Shown piece by piece: positions 23,954-31,608 of a stretch of 37,019 nucleotides of DNA. The translations under genes and the position numbers were made by a program. The stretch lies in contig JACRBC010000125.1 of assembly GCA_016213245.1 (NCBI GenBank), positions 1 to 37,019 on the forward strand, in the 5' to 3' direction. This DNA is from Candidatus Solibacter usitatus (GTDB lineage Bacteria; Acidobacteriota; Terriglobia; Bryobacterales; Bryobacteraceae). The notes under the pieces are model-generated. The model had not been told where the DNA came from, ran no database searches, and saw nothing but the letters and a program-made list of their open reading frames with translations. Each line of letters opens with the position of its first letter. Position 1 is the first letter of the stretch.

Positions 23954-25489
23954 ATGAGTTCGTCAGGTTGGATGTTGAGGGCTGCCTGTGTGTTCGCAGT
24001 CGTCGTGGCGACTCGCGCGCCTTTGATGCCAAGGCATTTGTTCCACTTCGATTCGGTGAACTTCGCGCTGGCGCTCGAGGACTTTGACCCCGGGCTCCAC
24101 CAGCCGCAGCCTCCAGGTTATCCCCTGTTCGTTTTGTTGAGCCGGTTGTTGCACCTGCTGGTCCGGCGTCCCGAGGACGTCTTTTTCCTGGCGGGCGCGC
24201 TGGCGGCGACCGTGGCCGTCTTGCTGCTTTACAAACTGGGTGAGGAGATCGATGGGCGGGCGACCGGGGTGGTCGCCGCGTTGCTGCTTTTGTTCCACCC
24301 CGTGCTCTGGTTCAGCGGCTTGACGAATCAAGTACGGACCTATCTGGCGGTGGTGAGCTGCGCTGTCGCGTTGGCAGCGTTTCGGGCGCTCAGACCCTCG
24401 GCACCGGTTAGCGACCTTTACTGGGTGGCGCTGACGCTGGGCGTACTTTCCGGCTTCAGGCCCACGTCTTTACCGCTGCTGATCCCGCTGTTGATCTTGG
24501 TGGGGGTGCGGCGGAGGGCGGCATGGCAGGATTGGGTGCTCAGTGGCGCCTGCATGGTGGCGCCTGTCGCGGTGTGGGGCGGCGCGACAGTGATCGCCAG
24601 CGGCGGCGCGGCGAAGTACCTCAGCCTGATAAGGGAATACGCAGACACACAGTTTGCGGCCACCTCCTTGCTCTTTGGTGCGCCGCCGGATGGCGCGCTT
24701 CAAATGCTGGAGTCTGCCGTTGTCTACAACTTCTTGGGCAGCATTCGCTGGATCTGGGTGATCCTGCCGCTGGCTGTGTGGCGGATATGGCCGTCGTGGC
24801 AGGGGCTACGCCTCTTCCTGGCGGCATGGTTCCTGCCCGGTTTCCTCTTTTCGTCGCTTGTGCACGTGGCTGACCCGGACCAGGCGCTGCTCACAATCCC
24901 GGCCCTTTGCCTAGTGGGGGCGCGACTGATGACATCGCTGTTCCAGCATGGCAGGAAGGGGTACCTGGCCGCGGCGGCGGCGGTCGCCGTCGCGGTCGGG
25001 GTGGTGCTGTTTTTTCATCCGATGCGTGGCCGGGCGCGATCGGTCAGTTACCGGGTAGTTCAAACGGTGGACCGGGAAGTGAGCTCCACCATCGCCGCGA
25101 TTTCGCGGCACAGACAGGAGCAGGGCCTGGTGATCCTCTGGCACGACGGCCTGGTGACGTGGCGGCAACTGTCCTACTACTTCCCGGAGAAGAGGCTCAT
25201 TGTGGTTGAGCCGTCAGGAGCCGTCTGGGAGCTCTCTGGCACGAGACGTCAGGAAGTACAGCGCGCGGAGCTCGACTACCTTTTGCCCATCGGTACGAAG
25301 GTGGCGTTCATTCTTCCGCCGCCGGGCCGTGGCATCCGTCCTTCGTTGCGCAGAAGTCTCGGGATTAGGGAGGAGGGTGGCGTCGCATTCGCCGATCCTG
25401 TCCCGGGCTCCCGGTTCCACTTGGGAGGCGTGTCTTTTGTTGTCCCCCAGACGCCAACTCTGAAGCCGGCCGAACTGATACACTTTTGA
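23954..25489 (+). CDS. Polytopic membrane protein, GT-C (PMT/ArnT-like) glycosyltransferase type
   Basis: A 511-residue protein with roughly ten hydrophobic segments over the first 360 residues and a soluble C-terminal part. The first outside loop reads RHLFHFDSVNFALALEDFD, then QPQPPGYPLFVLLSRLL. This is the acidic first-loop pattern of lipid-linked-sugar GT-C enzymes, close to the DUF2723/PMT group. Such enzymes transfer sugars from polyprenyl phosphates to proteins or lipids at the outer face of the membrane. The acceptor is unknown, and the exact family is tentative. The gene starts after a clear GAGGT site and is divergent from the ThuA-DUF1080 gene. Confidence 0.75.
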   Translation: MSSSGWMLRAACVFAVVVATRAPLMPRHLFHFDSVNFALALEDFDPGLHQPQPPGYPLFVLLSRLLHLLVRRPEDVFFLAGALAATVAVLLLYKLGEEIDGRATGVVAALLLLFHPVLWFSGLTNQVRTYLAVVSCAVALAAFRALRPSAPVSDLYWVALTLGVLSGFRPTSLPLLIPLLILVGVRRRAAWQDWVLSGACMVAPVAVWGGATVIASGGAAKYLSLIREYADTQFAATSLLFGAPPDGALQMLESAVVYNFLGSIRWIWVILPLAVWRIWPSWQGLRLFLAAWFLPGFLFSSLVHVADPDQALLTIPALCLVGARLMTSLFQHGRKGYLAAAAAVAVAVGVVLFFHPMRGRARSVSYRVVQTVDREVSSTIAAISRHRQEQGLVILWHDGLVTWRQLSYYFPEKRLIVVEPSGAVWELSGTRRQEVQRAELDYLLPIGTKVAFILPPPGRGIRPSLRRSLGIREEGGVAFADPVPGSRFHLGGVSFVVPQTPTLKPAELIHF

Positions 25490-25515
25490 ATCGCAATTCT
25501 CCTCGGAGCCGAATC

Positions 25516-26880
25516 ATGAGCAATCAAGTGAAGTTTGTTCTCGACGAAAGCCGCCTGCCGAAGGCGTGGTATAACATCGTGGCCGATCTGCCCGCGCCGC
25601 CGCCGCCGGTCCTCCATCCAGGGACCTTGCAGCCGGTGGGCCCCGACGATCTGGCGCCGCTGTTCCCCATGAGCCTCATCATGCAGGAGGTCTCCTCCGA
25701 GCGCGAGATTGGAATTCCCGAGCCGGTGCGGGACATCTACCGGCAATGGCGGCCCAGCCCGTTGTACCGCGCGCGGCGGCTGGAAAAGGCGCTGGACACG
25801 CCGGCCAGGATCTACTACAAGTACGAGGGTGTCAGCCCCGCGGGCTCGCACAAGCCCAACACCGCCGTGGCGCAGGCTTTCTACAACAAGGAAGCCGGCG
25901 TGAAGCGGATTGTGACCGAGACCGGGGCGGGGCAGTGGGGCTCGTCGCTGGCGCTGTCGGGGGCCTTCTTCGGGCTCCAGATCGAGATCTTCATGGTGCG
26001 GGTCTCCTACAACCAGAAGCCGTACCGACGGGCGTTGATGGAGAGCTACGGCGCCCGTTGCGTGGCCTCGCCGTCGGAGGAGACCAACTCCGGGCGGATG
26101 TTTCTGGCCCAGCGCGCCGACCATCCGGGCAGCCTGGGCATCGCCATCAGCGAGGCCGTGGAGGTGGCGGCGCAGAGCGACGACACCAAGTACGCCCTGG
26201 GCAGCGTCCTGAACCACGTCCTGCTGCACCAGACTGTGATCGGGCAGGAGGCGATGGAGCAGATGCAGATGGCCGGGGATTTCCCCGACGTGATCGTGGG
26301 CTGCACGGGCGGCGGCTCCAATTTCGCCGGCATCGCCTTCCCATTCATCGGCCACGCGCTGCGCGGCGGGCAGAAGGCGCGCATTGTGGCCGTGGAGCCG
26401 GCGGCGTGCCCGTCGCTGACCAAGGGCCGCTATGCCTACGACTTCGGCGATACGGCGCACCTGACGCCGCTGACCAAGATGCACACGCTGGGCAGCACCT
26501 TCGTCCCCCCCGGCTTCCATGCCGGCGGGCTGCGCTACCACGGCATGGCGCCGCTGGTGAGCCACTGCGCGGAGCTGGGGCTGCTTGAGCCGCGTTCCTA
26601 TGCGCAGGTGACCTGCTTCGACGCCGGCGTGCTCTTCGCCCGGTCTGAAGGCATCGTACCGGCGCCGGAGGCCAACCATGCGGTGAAGGGGGCGGTGGAT
26701 GAGGCGCTGCGCTGCAAGGCGGAGGGCAAGAGCGAGACCATTCTGTTCAACCTCTGCGGGCACGGGCATTTCGACATGCAGGCCTACATGGACTACTTCG
26801 GCGGCAAATTATTGGACCAGCAATACGACGAAGCCGAACTCGCCATGGCGCTGGCCGGCCTGCCTTCAGTGGGAGCCTAG
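25516..26880 (+). CDS. TrpB2-type PLP-dependent enzyme (tryptophan synthase beta-like)
   Basis: A 454-residue TrpB2 protein. The long N-terminal extension (PKAWYNIVADLPAPPPPVLHP, then RPSPLYRARRLEKAL) is the mark of the TrpB2 group. The PLP lysine is in SPAGSHKPNTAVAQAF. TETGAGQWGSSLAL, the GCTGGGSNFAGIAFP phosphate loop and the terminal NLCGHGHFDM are all present. TrpB2 makes tryptophan from indole and serine, usually without a TrpA partner. No other trp gene is near. The ATG at 25516 was preferred to the TTG at 25486, which overlaps the previous stop. A TauE-type gene follows after eight bases. Confidence 0.92.
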   Translation: MSNQVKFVLDESRLPKAWYNIVADLPAPPPPVLHPGTLQPVGPDDLAPLFPMSLIMQEVSSEREIGIPEPVRDIYRQWRPSPLYRARRLEKALDTPARIYYKYEGVSPAGSHKPNTAVAQAFYNKEAGVKRIVTETGAGQWGSSLALSGAFFGLQIEIFMVRVSYNQKPYRRALMESYGARCVASPSEETNSGRMFLAQRADHPGSLGIAISEAVEVAAQSDDTKYALGSVLNHVLLHQTVIGQEAMEQMQMAGDFPDVIVGCTGGGSNFAGIAFPFIGHALRGGQKARIVAVEPAACPSLTKGRYAYDFGDTAHLTPLTKMHTLGSTFVPPGFHAGGLRYHGMAPLVSHCAELGLLEPRSYAQVTCFDAGVLFARSEGIVPAPEANHAVKGAVDEALRCKAEGKSETILFNLCGHGHFDMQAYMDYFGGKLLDQQYDEAELAMALAGLPSVGA

Positions 26881-26888
26881 ATGTCCGG

Positions 26889-27623
26889 GTGCTGACGGGA
26901 GCGGCGGGCATCTTCGCGGTCGGTCTGACGCTGGGGCTGCTCGGCGCGGGCGGCAGCGCCATCGCGCTGCCGGTGCTGGTCTACATCGTGGGCATGGACC
27001 CCCATCAGGCGGTGGCGTTTTCGCTCCTCTTGGTCGGAGGCGTCAGCGCCTACGGCACGTTCCTGCACGCCCGCCGGGGCCTGGTGCAGTGGAGCGCCGC
27101 GTTGGCCTTCGCGCCCTTCGGCGTGGCCGGGGCGGCGCTGGGCTCGTCCTGGAGCTACCTGCTGAGCGGCCGCGCGCTGCTGCTGATGTTCAGCGGGTTG
27201 CTGGCCGTCATCGCCATCGGGATGCTGCTGGAGAAGCACGCGGAAGTCGAGGCGCGCGGGGCCAGAAAGTGGCACTGGATCGCCGTGGCCGGCTTCGGCA
27301 TCGGCGTTGTGACCGGCCTGCTGGGCGTGGGCGGCGGATTCGTGGTGGTGCCGGCGATGGTCTATTGCGCAGGGCTCGCCATGAGGCAGGCGCTGGCCAC
27401 ATCGCTCGTCGTCATCGCCCTGAACTCGCTGGCCGCCTTCACCAGGCACGCGGCGCAGCGGCCGCCGGAGTGGAAGCTGGCCGTGCTGCTCACCGCCTGC
27501 GCGGCGGCGGGCATGACGGCGGGGGTGTTCCTGTCGCACCGCACCGAACCCGCGCGGCTCAAGCGAGGCTTCGCCTGCCTGCTGTTGGGGCTGGCGGCGT
27601 TTATGACGTGGCGGAACGTCTGA
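26889..27623 (+). CDS. TauE/SafE family membrane transporter
   Basis: A 244-residue protein with seven or eight membrane segments in two repeats. Each half carries the family glycine motif: GLTLGLLGAGGSAIALPVLVY near the start and GVVTGLLGVGGGFVVVPAMVY in the middle. TauE/SafE members export sulfite, sulfoacetate or other organic anions; the substrate is not given by sequence. The start is a GTG at 26889, eight bases after the TrpB2 stop. The last 23 bases overlap the end of the converging peroxiredoxin gene, so the two mRNAs would be complementary there. Confidence 0.88.
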   Translation: MLTGAAGIFAVGLTLGLLGAGGSAIALPVLVYIVGMDPHQAVAFSLLLVGGVSAYGTFLHARRGLVQWSAALAFAPFGVAGAALGSSWSYLLSGRALLLMFSGLLAVIAIGMLLEKHAEVEARGARKWHWIAVAGFGIGVVTGLLGVGGGFVVVPAMVYCAGLAMRQALATSLVVIALNSLAAFTRHAAQRPPEWKLAVLLTACAAAGMTAGVFLSHRTEPARLKRGFACLLLGLAAFMTWRNV

Positions 27624-28050
27624 GGGCGGTCAGAATTTCCGCCGGCGAGGGCCGGCCGCGGCGCGCCCATAGAATGCGTCCATCGGGCCCGATCACGTAG
27701 ACCGTGCTGCGCACCAGCCGCCAGAAGCCGCAGCGGTAGGCGCGGGCGATGCGGCCGCCCTTGTCCACGATCAGCGGGAAGGGATAGGAGTGTTTTTCGA
27801 CAAAGCGCCTGTGGCTCGCCGCATTGAAGGGATTCACGCCGTAGACTACGGCGCCGGCGGCTTCGAGCTCCTTCCAGGAGTCGCGCAGCGCGCCAAGCTG
27901 CACGGTTCAACCGGGCGTGTCGTCGCCGGGATAGAACACCAGCACGACGTGCCGGCCGCGGGCGTCCGGCAGGCGCACCGTGCGGCCGAGGTGGTCCTGG
28001 GCGGTGAAATCGGGCGCTGGGGCGCCGGGCGGAAGTGGTGGGCCGATCAT
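27601..28050 (-). CDS. Selenocysteine-containing peroxiredoxin (Bcp/AhpC-TSA type), in-frame UGA at codon 48
   Basis: Read through one UGA (27909-27907), the frame from ATG 28050 to TAA 27601 gives 149 residues of a complete thioredoxin-fold peroxiredoxin. It begins PGAPAPDFTAQDHLGRTVRL, then VVLVFYPGDDTPG, the UGA, TVQLGALRDSW, YGVNPFN, YPFPLIVD and RSTVYVIGPDGRI. The UGA takes the place of the peroxidatic Cys in the family motif TPGCT; T45 and R114 of the active site are kept. No resolving Cys stands five residues on; C107 is the only cysteine. Peroxiredoxins reduce hydroperoxides. No strong ribosome site is seen, but a TACAAT (28071-28066) lies 16 bases upstream of the ATG. A nonsense mutation is the alternative, but the frame is otherwise clean. 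Confidence 0.85.
27882..27904 (-). promoter_or_regulatory. Candidate bacterial SECIS hairpin
   Basis: As mRNA, bases 6-28 counted from the U of the UGA form an 8-bp stem, CGUGCAGC with GCUGCGCG (one G-U pair), and a 7-base loop UUGGCGC holding GG at bases 16-17. Bacterial SECIS elements sit right after the UGA and need a loop guanine for SelB. A second small hairpin (CUCCU/AGGAG, loop GGA) follows at 27868-27880 and also fits the usual distance range. Which one SelB would use cannot be settled by eye. Confidence 0.6.
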
Positions 28051-28081
28051 TCGAGGTAGGAGACGATTGTACCGCGCATCA

Positions 28082-28495
28082 TCACAAAAACGGATTCACC
28101 ACCGGCACGCCAGCCGGGGTTGTGGAGTGAGAAAAGTCCTCGCTGTACAGCACGGAGGCGCCACCCACACGGGCGGCATGGAGGATCAAGGAATCCCAGA
28201 ACGAGGCCTTGCTGAGGCGGTGAAGTTCAATAGCAGCGATGACGTCCTGTTCGCCGAACTTGACGACATGGCAGGTGGCGAGCAACTCGACCTTGCGTTG
28301 AGCCAGGGCGGGGTCGACACCAAGTTTTCTCGTCGCGGCGGAATAGTACTCCTGCAACACCTGCAGCGAAACGATTGCGGAGCCCTGCCGCAGGTGCGCG
28401 ATGAAGAGTTCCAGCGCGCGGGCCTGTTTGGCTGGCGCCGAGCCGTCGTCGGTGTAGAGCAGAATGTTGGTATCGAAGAAGGCGAGGCCGCTCAT
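28082..28495 (-). CDS. vapC: VapC-type PIN-domain toxin (module 3)
   Basis: A 137-residue PIN domain with D8 (AFFDTNILLY), E49 (VLQEYYSAAT), D101 (SFWDSLILHAA) and D120 (LYSEDFSH). This is the complete acidic set for a ribonuclease toxin. The ATG at 28495 overlaps the vapB stop (ATGA). It ends 31 bases before the selenoprotein start on the same strand, so the peroxiredoxin could be read through from this operon. Confidence 0.9.
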   Translation of the reverse strand: MSGLAFFDTNILLYTDDGSAPAKQARALELFIAHLRQGSAIVSLQVLQEYYSAATRKLGVDPALAQRKVELLATCHVVKFGEQDVIAAIELHRLSKASFWDSLILHAARVGGASVLYSEDFSHSTTPAGVPVVNPFL

Positions 28496-28716
28496 CGTCG
28501 CTCGTGGAGTTCGTCCCTGTCGAATTTCCATCCGCGTCGATCGCCACCTGCCGCGAGGGACAGAGCTTCGAATTCCATGGCGGCATCGGGGCGGGTGGTT
28601 CCGGCAAACTGCTGGAGGTAATCGCGAACCACCTGGTTCACACTCGTGCCGAGAACCTCGGCCCGCTGACGAGCTTTGCGGACCACCTCATCGTCAATTG
28701 ACAGGGTGATATTCAT
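28492..28716 (-). CDS. vapB: Ribbon-helix-helix antitoxin (module 3)
   Basis: A 74-residue DUF6364/RHH-like antitoxin beginning MNITLSIDDEVVRKARQRAE, then GTSVNQVVRDYLQQFAG, a strand-helix-helix DNA-binding unit. The C-terminal part (FEALSLAAGGDRRGWKFDRDELHERR) should bind VapC. The gene overlaps vapC by four bases. It stands behind a strong promoter with a long palindromic operator and has almost no leader. Confidence 0.85.
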   Translation of the reverse strand: MNITLSIDDEVVRKARQRAEVLGTSVNQVVRDYLQQFAGTTRPDAAMEFEALSLAAGGDRRGWKFDRDELHERR

Positions 28717-28721
28717 CTAAC

Positions 28722-28753
28722 CACAGAATACGTGCGCACGTATCCTGTGTCAA
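28722..28753 (-). promoter_or_regulatory. Promoter and palindromic operator of vapBC module 3
   Basis: On the minus strand a perfect -35 box TTGACA (28753-28748) and a -10 box TATTCT (28730-28725) are exactly 17 bases apart. The spacer holds a perfect 16-bp palindrome, ATACGTGC/GCACGTAT, at 28728-28743. Outer arms CACAG/CTGTG extend it to 28 bp (28722-28749) with one mismatched pair. The -35 box overlaps the argR stop codon. Only eight bases separate the -10 box from the vapB ATG, so the mRNA is probably leaderless. Confidence 0.8.
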
Positions 28754-29184
28754 CTATTGATGTAGCTCAGCAGGCGTTCCTGGATCGTCTTGGCGCGCTG
28801 GTTGTCCCAGCAGGCGATCAGCACGGTGTCGTCGCCGGCGATGGTGCCGGCGATCTCGGGCCAGTCCTCCTGGTCCAAGGCGACGGCGAGCGAGTTGGCC
28901 GAGCCGGTGGAGGTCTTGAGAATCACCTGGTTCTGGGCGAGGCGGACGTCGAGCAGGTACTCTGCCATTACCTGCGACAGGGAGGGGCCGGTGGGATCGG
29001 GCAGGATCTCGCGGTAGCCGTCGGCGGTCTTGGCTAGGCCCATCTCGCGGATGTCGCGGGAGAGGGTGACCTGCGTCGTCTCGACGCCCTGCTCGCGCAG
29101 CTCGCGGGCGAGTTCGTCCTGGGTGGATATCTTCTTCGAACGGATGAGCTTGAGGATCTGACCTTGCCGGTAATTCTTGGTCAT
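28750..29184 (-). CDS. argR: Arginine repressor
   Basis: A 144-residue ArgR. The N-terminal winged helix has ILKLIRSKKISTQDELARELR and VTLSRDIREMGL. The C-terminal arginine-binding, hexamer-forming domain has GSANSLAVALDQEDWPEIAGT and the GDDTVLIAC core. ArgR binds arginine and represses biosynthetic genes at ARG boxes, which are found upstream of argF here. It is the last gene of argF-argH-argR; its ATG overlaps the argH stop (ATGA). The operon arrangement would give feedback on its own synthesis. Confidence 0.95.
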   Translation of the reverse strand: MTKNYRQGQILKLIRSKKISTQDELARELREQGVETTQVTLSRDIREMGLAKTADGYREILPDPTGPSLSQVMAEYLLDVRLAQNQVILKTSTGSANSLAVALDQEDWPEIAGTIAGDDTVLIACWDNQRAKTIQERLLSYINS

Positions 29185-30569
29185 GACATGTTCTCCAATC
29201 GGAGGCGGGCTTGGGCGAGGGCGGCCTCTACGGTGGCGGGGGCCGTGCCGCCCTGGGCGGTGCGGGTCTTCATGCCCTCGGCCGGGTTCATGAGTTGCGC
29301 CATCTCGGGTGCAAAACGGGGATCGAAGGCATGCAGGTCGGCGCCGGTCCAGGCGCCCGGCAGCTTGCCCTGTTTGACGGATTCCAGCACCAGCCGGCCG
29401 ACAAGCTGGTGCGCCTGGTGAAACGGCACGCCGGAGCGCGAGAGGGCCTCGGCGAGGTCGGTGGCCACCAGCCAGCCCTCTTCGGCGGCCTGGAGCGGCG
29501 GGGCCAGGCGGAGCTTCGTGGTCTGGACCACGACGCGTGCCATGTCGAGCGAGCCGGCGAGCTGATCGGCGGCGTCGAACAGCGGCTCCTTGTCCTCCTG
29601 CATGTCGCGGTTGTAGGTCATGGGAAGACCCTTCATTGTGGTGAGCAGCGACGTCAGGGCGCCGAAGACGCGGCCGGACTTGCCGCGGATCAGCTCCAGC
29701 GAGTCGGGGTTCTTCTTCTGCGGCATCAGCGAGGAGCCGCTGGTGACGCCGTCGCCCAGATCGAGCCAGCCGAATTCATCGGAGGAGTAGAGGATCCAAT
29801 CCTCGGCCAGCCGCGAGAGGTGGAGCATGGCGATGGAGGCGGCCGAGAGAAAGTCCAGCGCCCAGTCGCGGTCGGCGCTGACGTCCATGGAGTTGTTGGT
29901 GACTCCGTCAAAGCCGAGTTCGCGGGCCAGACCCTGGCGGTCGACGGGGAAGCCGGAGCCGGCCAGCGCACCGGAACCGAGCGGCATGAGGTTCACCCGG
30001 GCGCGCGCCTGGCGGAAGCGCTCGTGGTCGCGGGCGAACATCTCGAAATAGGCCAGCAGGTAGTGGCCCCAGGTGACGGGCTGGGCGCGGCGCACATGGG
30101 TGTAGCCGGCCACGACGGTGGCGGTGTGCGGCCCGGCGAAATTGAGCAGGGCGGCCATCAAGCCACGCAGCAGGGCGCAGGTGGAATCGATCTCGCCGCG
30201 CAGCCAGAGCCGGGTATCGAGCGAGACCTGCTCGTTGCGGCTGCGGCCGGTGTGGATCTTGTCGGCCAGGGCGCCCGCCTTCTCTTTCAGCAGGCGGATG
30301 ACGTAGGTGTGAATGTCTTCGTCGGGAGCATCGGGCGGTGGCTCGGGGATGGCCGCCAGCGCCTCCCGGATGGCCGCCGCCTCTTCCGGCGCCAGGATGC
30401 CGACGCGTGCCAGGGCAGAGGCGTAGGCCTGCGAGCCGGCGATGTCGACGGCCAACAGCCTGCGGTCGAAATGGAGCGACCAGGAGAAGCGCTGGAAGAC
30501 CTCCGAGGGGCCGCTTTCAAAGCGACCGCCCCAGAGCAGGGTAGGTTCGCTCATGGGCTTGTGTTCCAT
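29181..30569 (-). CDS. argH: Argininosuccinate lyase
   Basis: A 462-residue enzyme of the fumarase/aspartase superfamily that splits argininosuccinate into arginine and fumarate in the cytoplasm. It begins LLWGGRFESGPSEVFQRFSWS and shows KIHTGRSRNEQVSLDTRLWLR, VAGYTHVRRAQPVTWGHYLLA and the catalytic serine signature GSSLMPQKKNPDSLELIRG. A second ATG at 30554 (MSEPTLLWGGRF) is an equally good start. It follows argF by 12 bases and overlaps argR. Confidence 0.96.
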   Translation of the reverse strand: MEHKPMSEPTLLWGGRFESGPSEVFQRFSWSLHFDRRLLAVDIAGSQAYASALARVGILAPEEAAAIREALAAIPEPPPDAPDEDIHTYVIRLLKEKAGALADKIHTGRSRNEQVSLDTRLWLRGEIDSTCALLRGLMAALLNFAGPHTATVVAGYTHVRRAQPVTWGHYLLAYFEMFARDHERFRQARARVNLMPLGSGALAGSGFPVDRQGLARELGFDGVTNNSMDVSADRDWALDFLSAASIAMLHLSRLAEDWILYSSDEFGWLDLGDGVTSGSSLMPQKKNPDSLELIRGKSGRVFGALTSLLTTMKGLPMTYNRDMQEDKEPLFDAADQLAGSLDMARVVVQTTKLRLAPPLQAAEEGWLVATDLAEALSRSGVPFHQAHQLVGRLVLESVKQGKLPGAWTGADLHAFDPRFAPEMAQLMNPAEGMKTRTAQGGTAPATVEAALAQARLRLENMS

Positions 30570-30581
30570 GGTATCGGGATT

Positions 30582-31541
30582 CTAGACGGCCGGGCCGTCG
30601 ACGAGCATCAGCATCAGCGCCTTCTGGGCGTGGAGGCGGTTTTCGGCCTGGTCGAAGACCACCGACGAGGCGGCTTCGATGACGTCTTCGGTGACCTCTT
30701 CGCCGCGGTGTGCGGGCAGGCAGTGCATGAACAGCGCCTCCGGGGCAGCCAGCGACATCAGCTCCGCATTCACCTGGTAGGGCGCAAACAGACGGGCGCG
30801 TTCGGCCGCTTCGTGTTCCTGCCCCATGGAGGCCCAGACATCGGTATAGACCGCACCTGCGCCGCTCAGCCCGGCCTCCGCGCCGTTGGTTACCTGGATG
30901 GACGCCCCCGTGAGCGCGGCGAATTCGCCGGCCCGGGCCACGATGGCCGGATCCGGCTCGTAACCCGGCGGGCAGATGCAGGCGAAATGGAGCCCCAACC
31001 GGGCGCAATCGAGCATCAGCGAGTGGGCCACGTTGTTCCCATCCCCGACAAAGGCCAGCTTGTGGCCCTGCCAGCCGCCCCAGCGTTCCTTCAAAGTCTG
31101 CATGTCGGCCAGCGCCTGGCAGGGGTGGTATTTGTCGCTCAGGGCATTGATCACCGGGATGCCGCAGAAGCGGGCCAGATCGTCGACGGTGGTTTGTGAA
31201 AAAGTCCGGGCGACGATCAGGTCGGTCCAGCGTTCCAGGTTGCGGGCCACGTCGGCCACCGGCTCCCGCCCGCCCACCGGGCCGACGGTGAGAATCGAGT
31301 CGCCGCCCAGTTGCTTGGCGGCCACTTCAAAGGTGATTCGCGTGCGCAGAGAGGGCTTCTCAAAAAGCAGGCTCACGATGCGCCCGCGCAAGGTCGAGCG
31401 GTAGTGGGCGGGGTGCCGCTTGACGTCGGCGGCGAGCTCCAGCAGCGTGACCAGCTCAGTCGCGGTGAGGTCGAAATCGGAGCGGCAATTGGCCGCCTGA
31501 ACGCGCGGGAGGGTCAACGGCGAGCTGGGTTCGGTAGACAT
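30582..31541 (-). CDS. argF: Ornithine carbamoyltransferase
   Basis: A 319-residue enzyme joining ornithine and carbamoyl phosphate to make citrulline. The carbamoyl-phosphate site is FEKPSLRTRITFEVA, and the second block is VINALSDKYHPCQALADMQTL. The ornithine site is seen in DVWASMGQEHE and HCLPAHRGEEVTEDVIE, which separates it from aspartate carbamoyltransferase. The usual STRTR is SLRTR here, an accepted variant. It is the first gene of the arg operon, and two ARG boxes lie just upstream of its ATG. Confidence 0.94.
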   Translation of the reverse strand: MSTEPSSPLTLPRVQAANCRSDFDLTATELVTLLELAADVKRHPAHYRSTLRGRIVSLLFEKPSLRTRITFEVAAKQLGGDSILTVGPVGGREPVADVARNLERWTDLIVARTFSQTTVDDLARFCGIPVINALSDKYHPCQALADMQTLKERWGGWQGHKLAFVGDGNNVAHSLMLDCARLGLHFACICPPGYEPDPAIVARAGEFAALTGASIQVTNGAEAGLSGAGAVYTDVWASMGQEHEAAERARLFAPYQVNAELMSLAAPEALFMHCLPAHRGEEVTEDVIEAASSVVFDQAENRLHAQKALMLMLVDGPAV

Positions 31542-31547
31542 GGCGAC

Positions 31548-31581
31548 TGAATAGTTATTCGTTACAATGAATAATTACACA
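31548..31581 (-). promoter_or_regulatory. Tandem ARG boxes upstream of argF
   Basis: On the plus strand, TGAATAGTTATTCG (31548-31561) matches the TGAAT-N4-ATTCA core with one mismatch. A weaker box, TGAATAATTACACA, lies 20 bases on (31568-31581). Two boxes about two helical turns apart, beginning six bases before the argF start, fit binding by an ArgR hexamer. This AT-rich patch stands out in GC-rich DNA. Confidence 0.7.
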
Positions 31582-31608
31582 GCCGGGGCATGCCGGTCAA
31601 CCGCCAGT

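Noticed and set aside
25516..26880. A classical TrpB of a trp operon
   Set aside because: The long N-terminal extension and the absence of trpA nearby mark it as the TrpB2 group.
27601..27903. Short peroxiredoxin gene starting at GTG 27903
   Set aside because: It lacks the active-site motif and the first strands of the fold, which are encoded upstream in the same frame across the UGA.
28759..28776. A tRNA-like GTAGCTCAG stretch
   Set aside because: No cloverleaf can be formed around it. It encodes the end of ArgR on the other strand.
30582..31541. Aspartate carbamoyltransferase
   Set aside because: The HCLPAHRGEEV block and the argH/argR neighbours indicate ornithine carbamoyltransferase.
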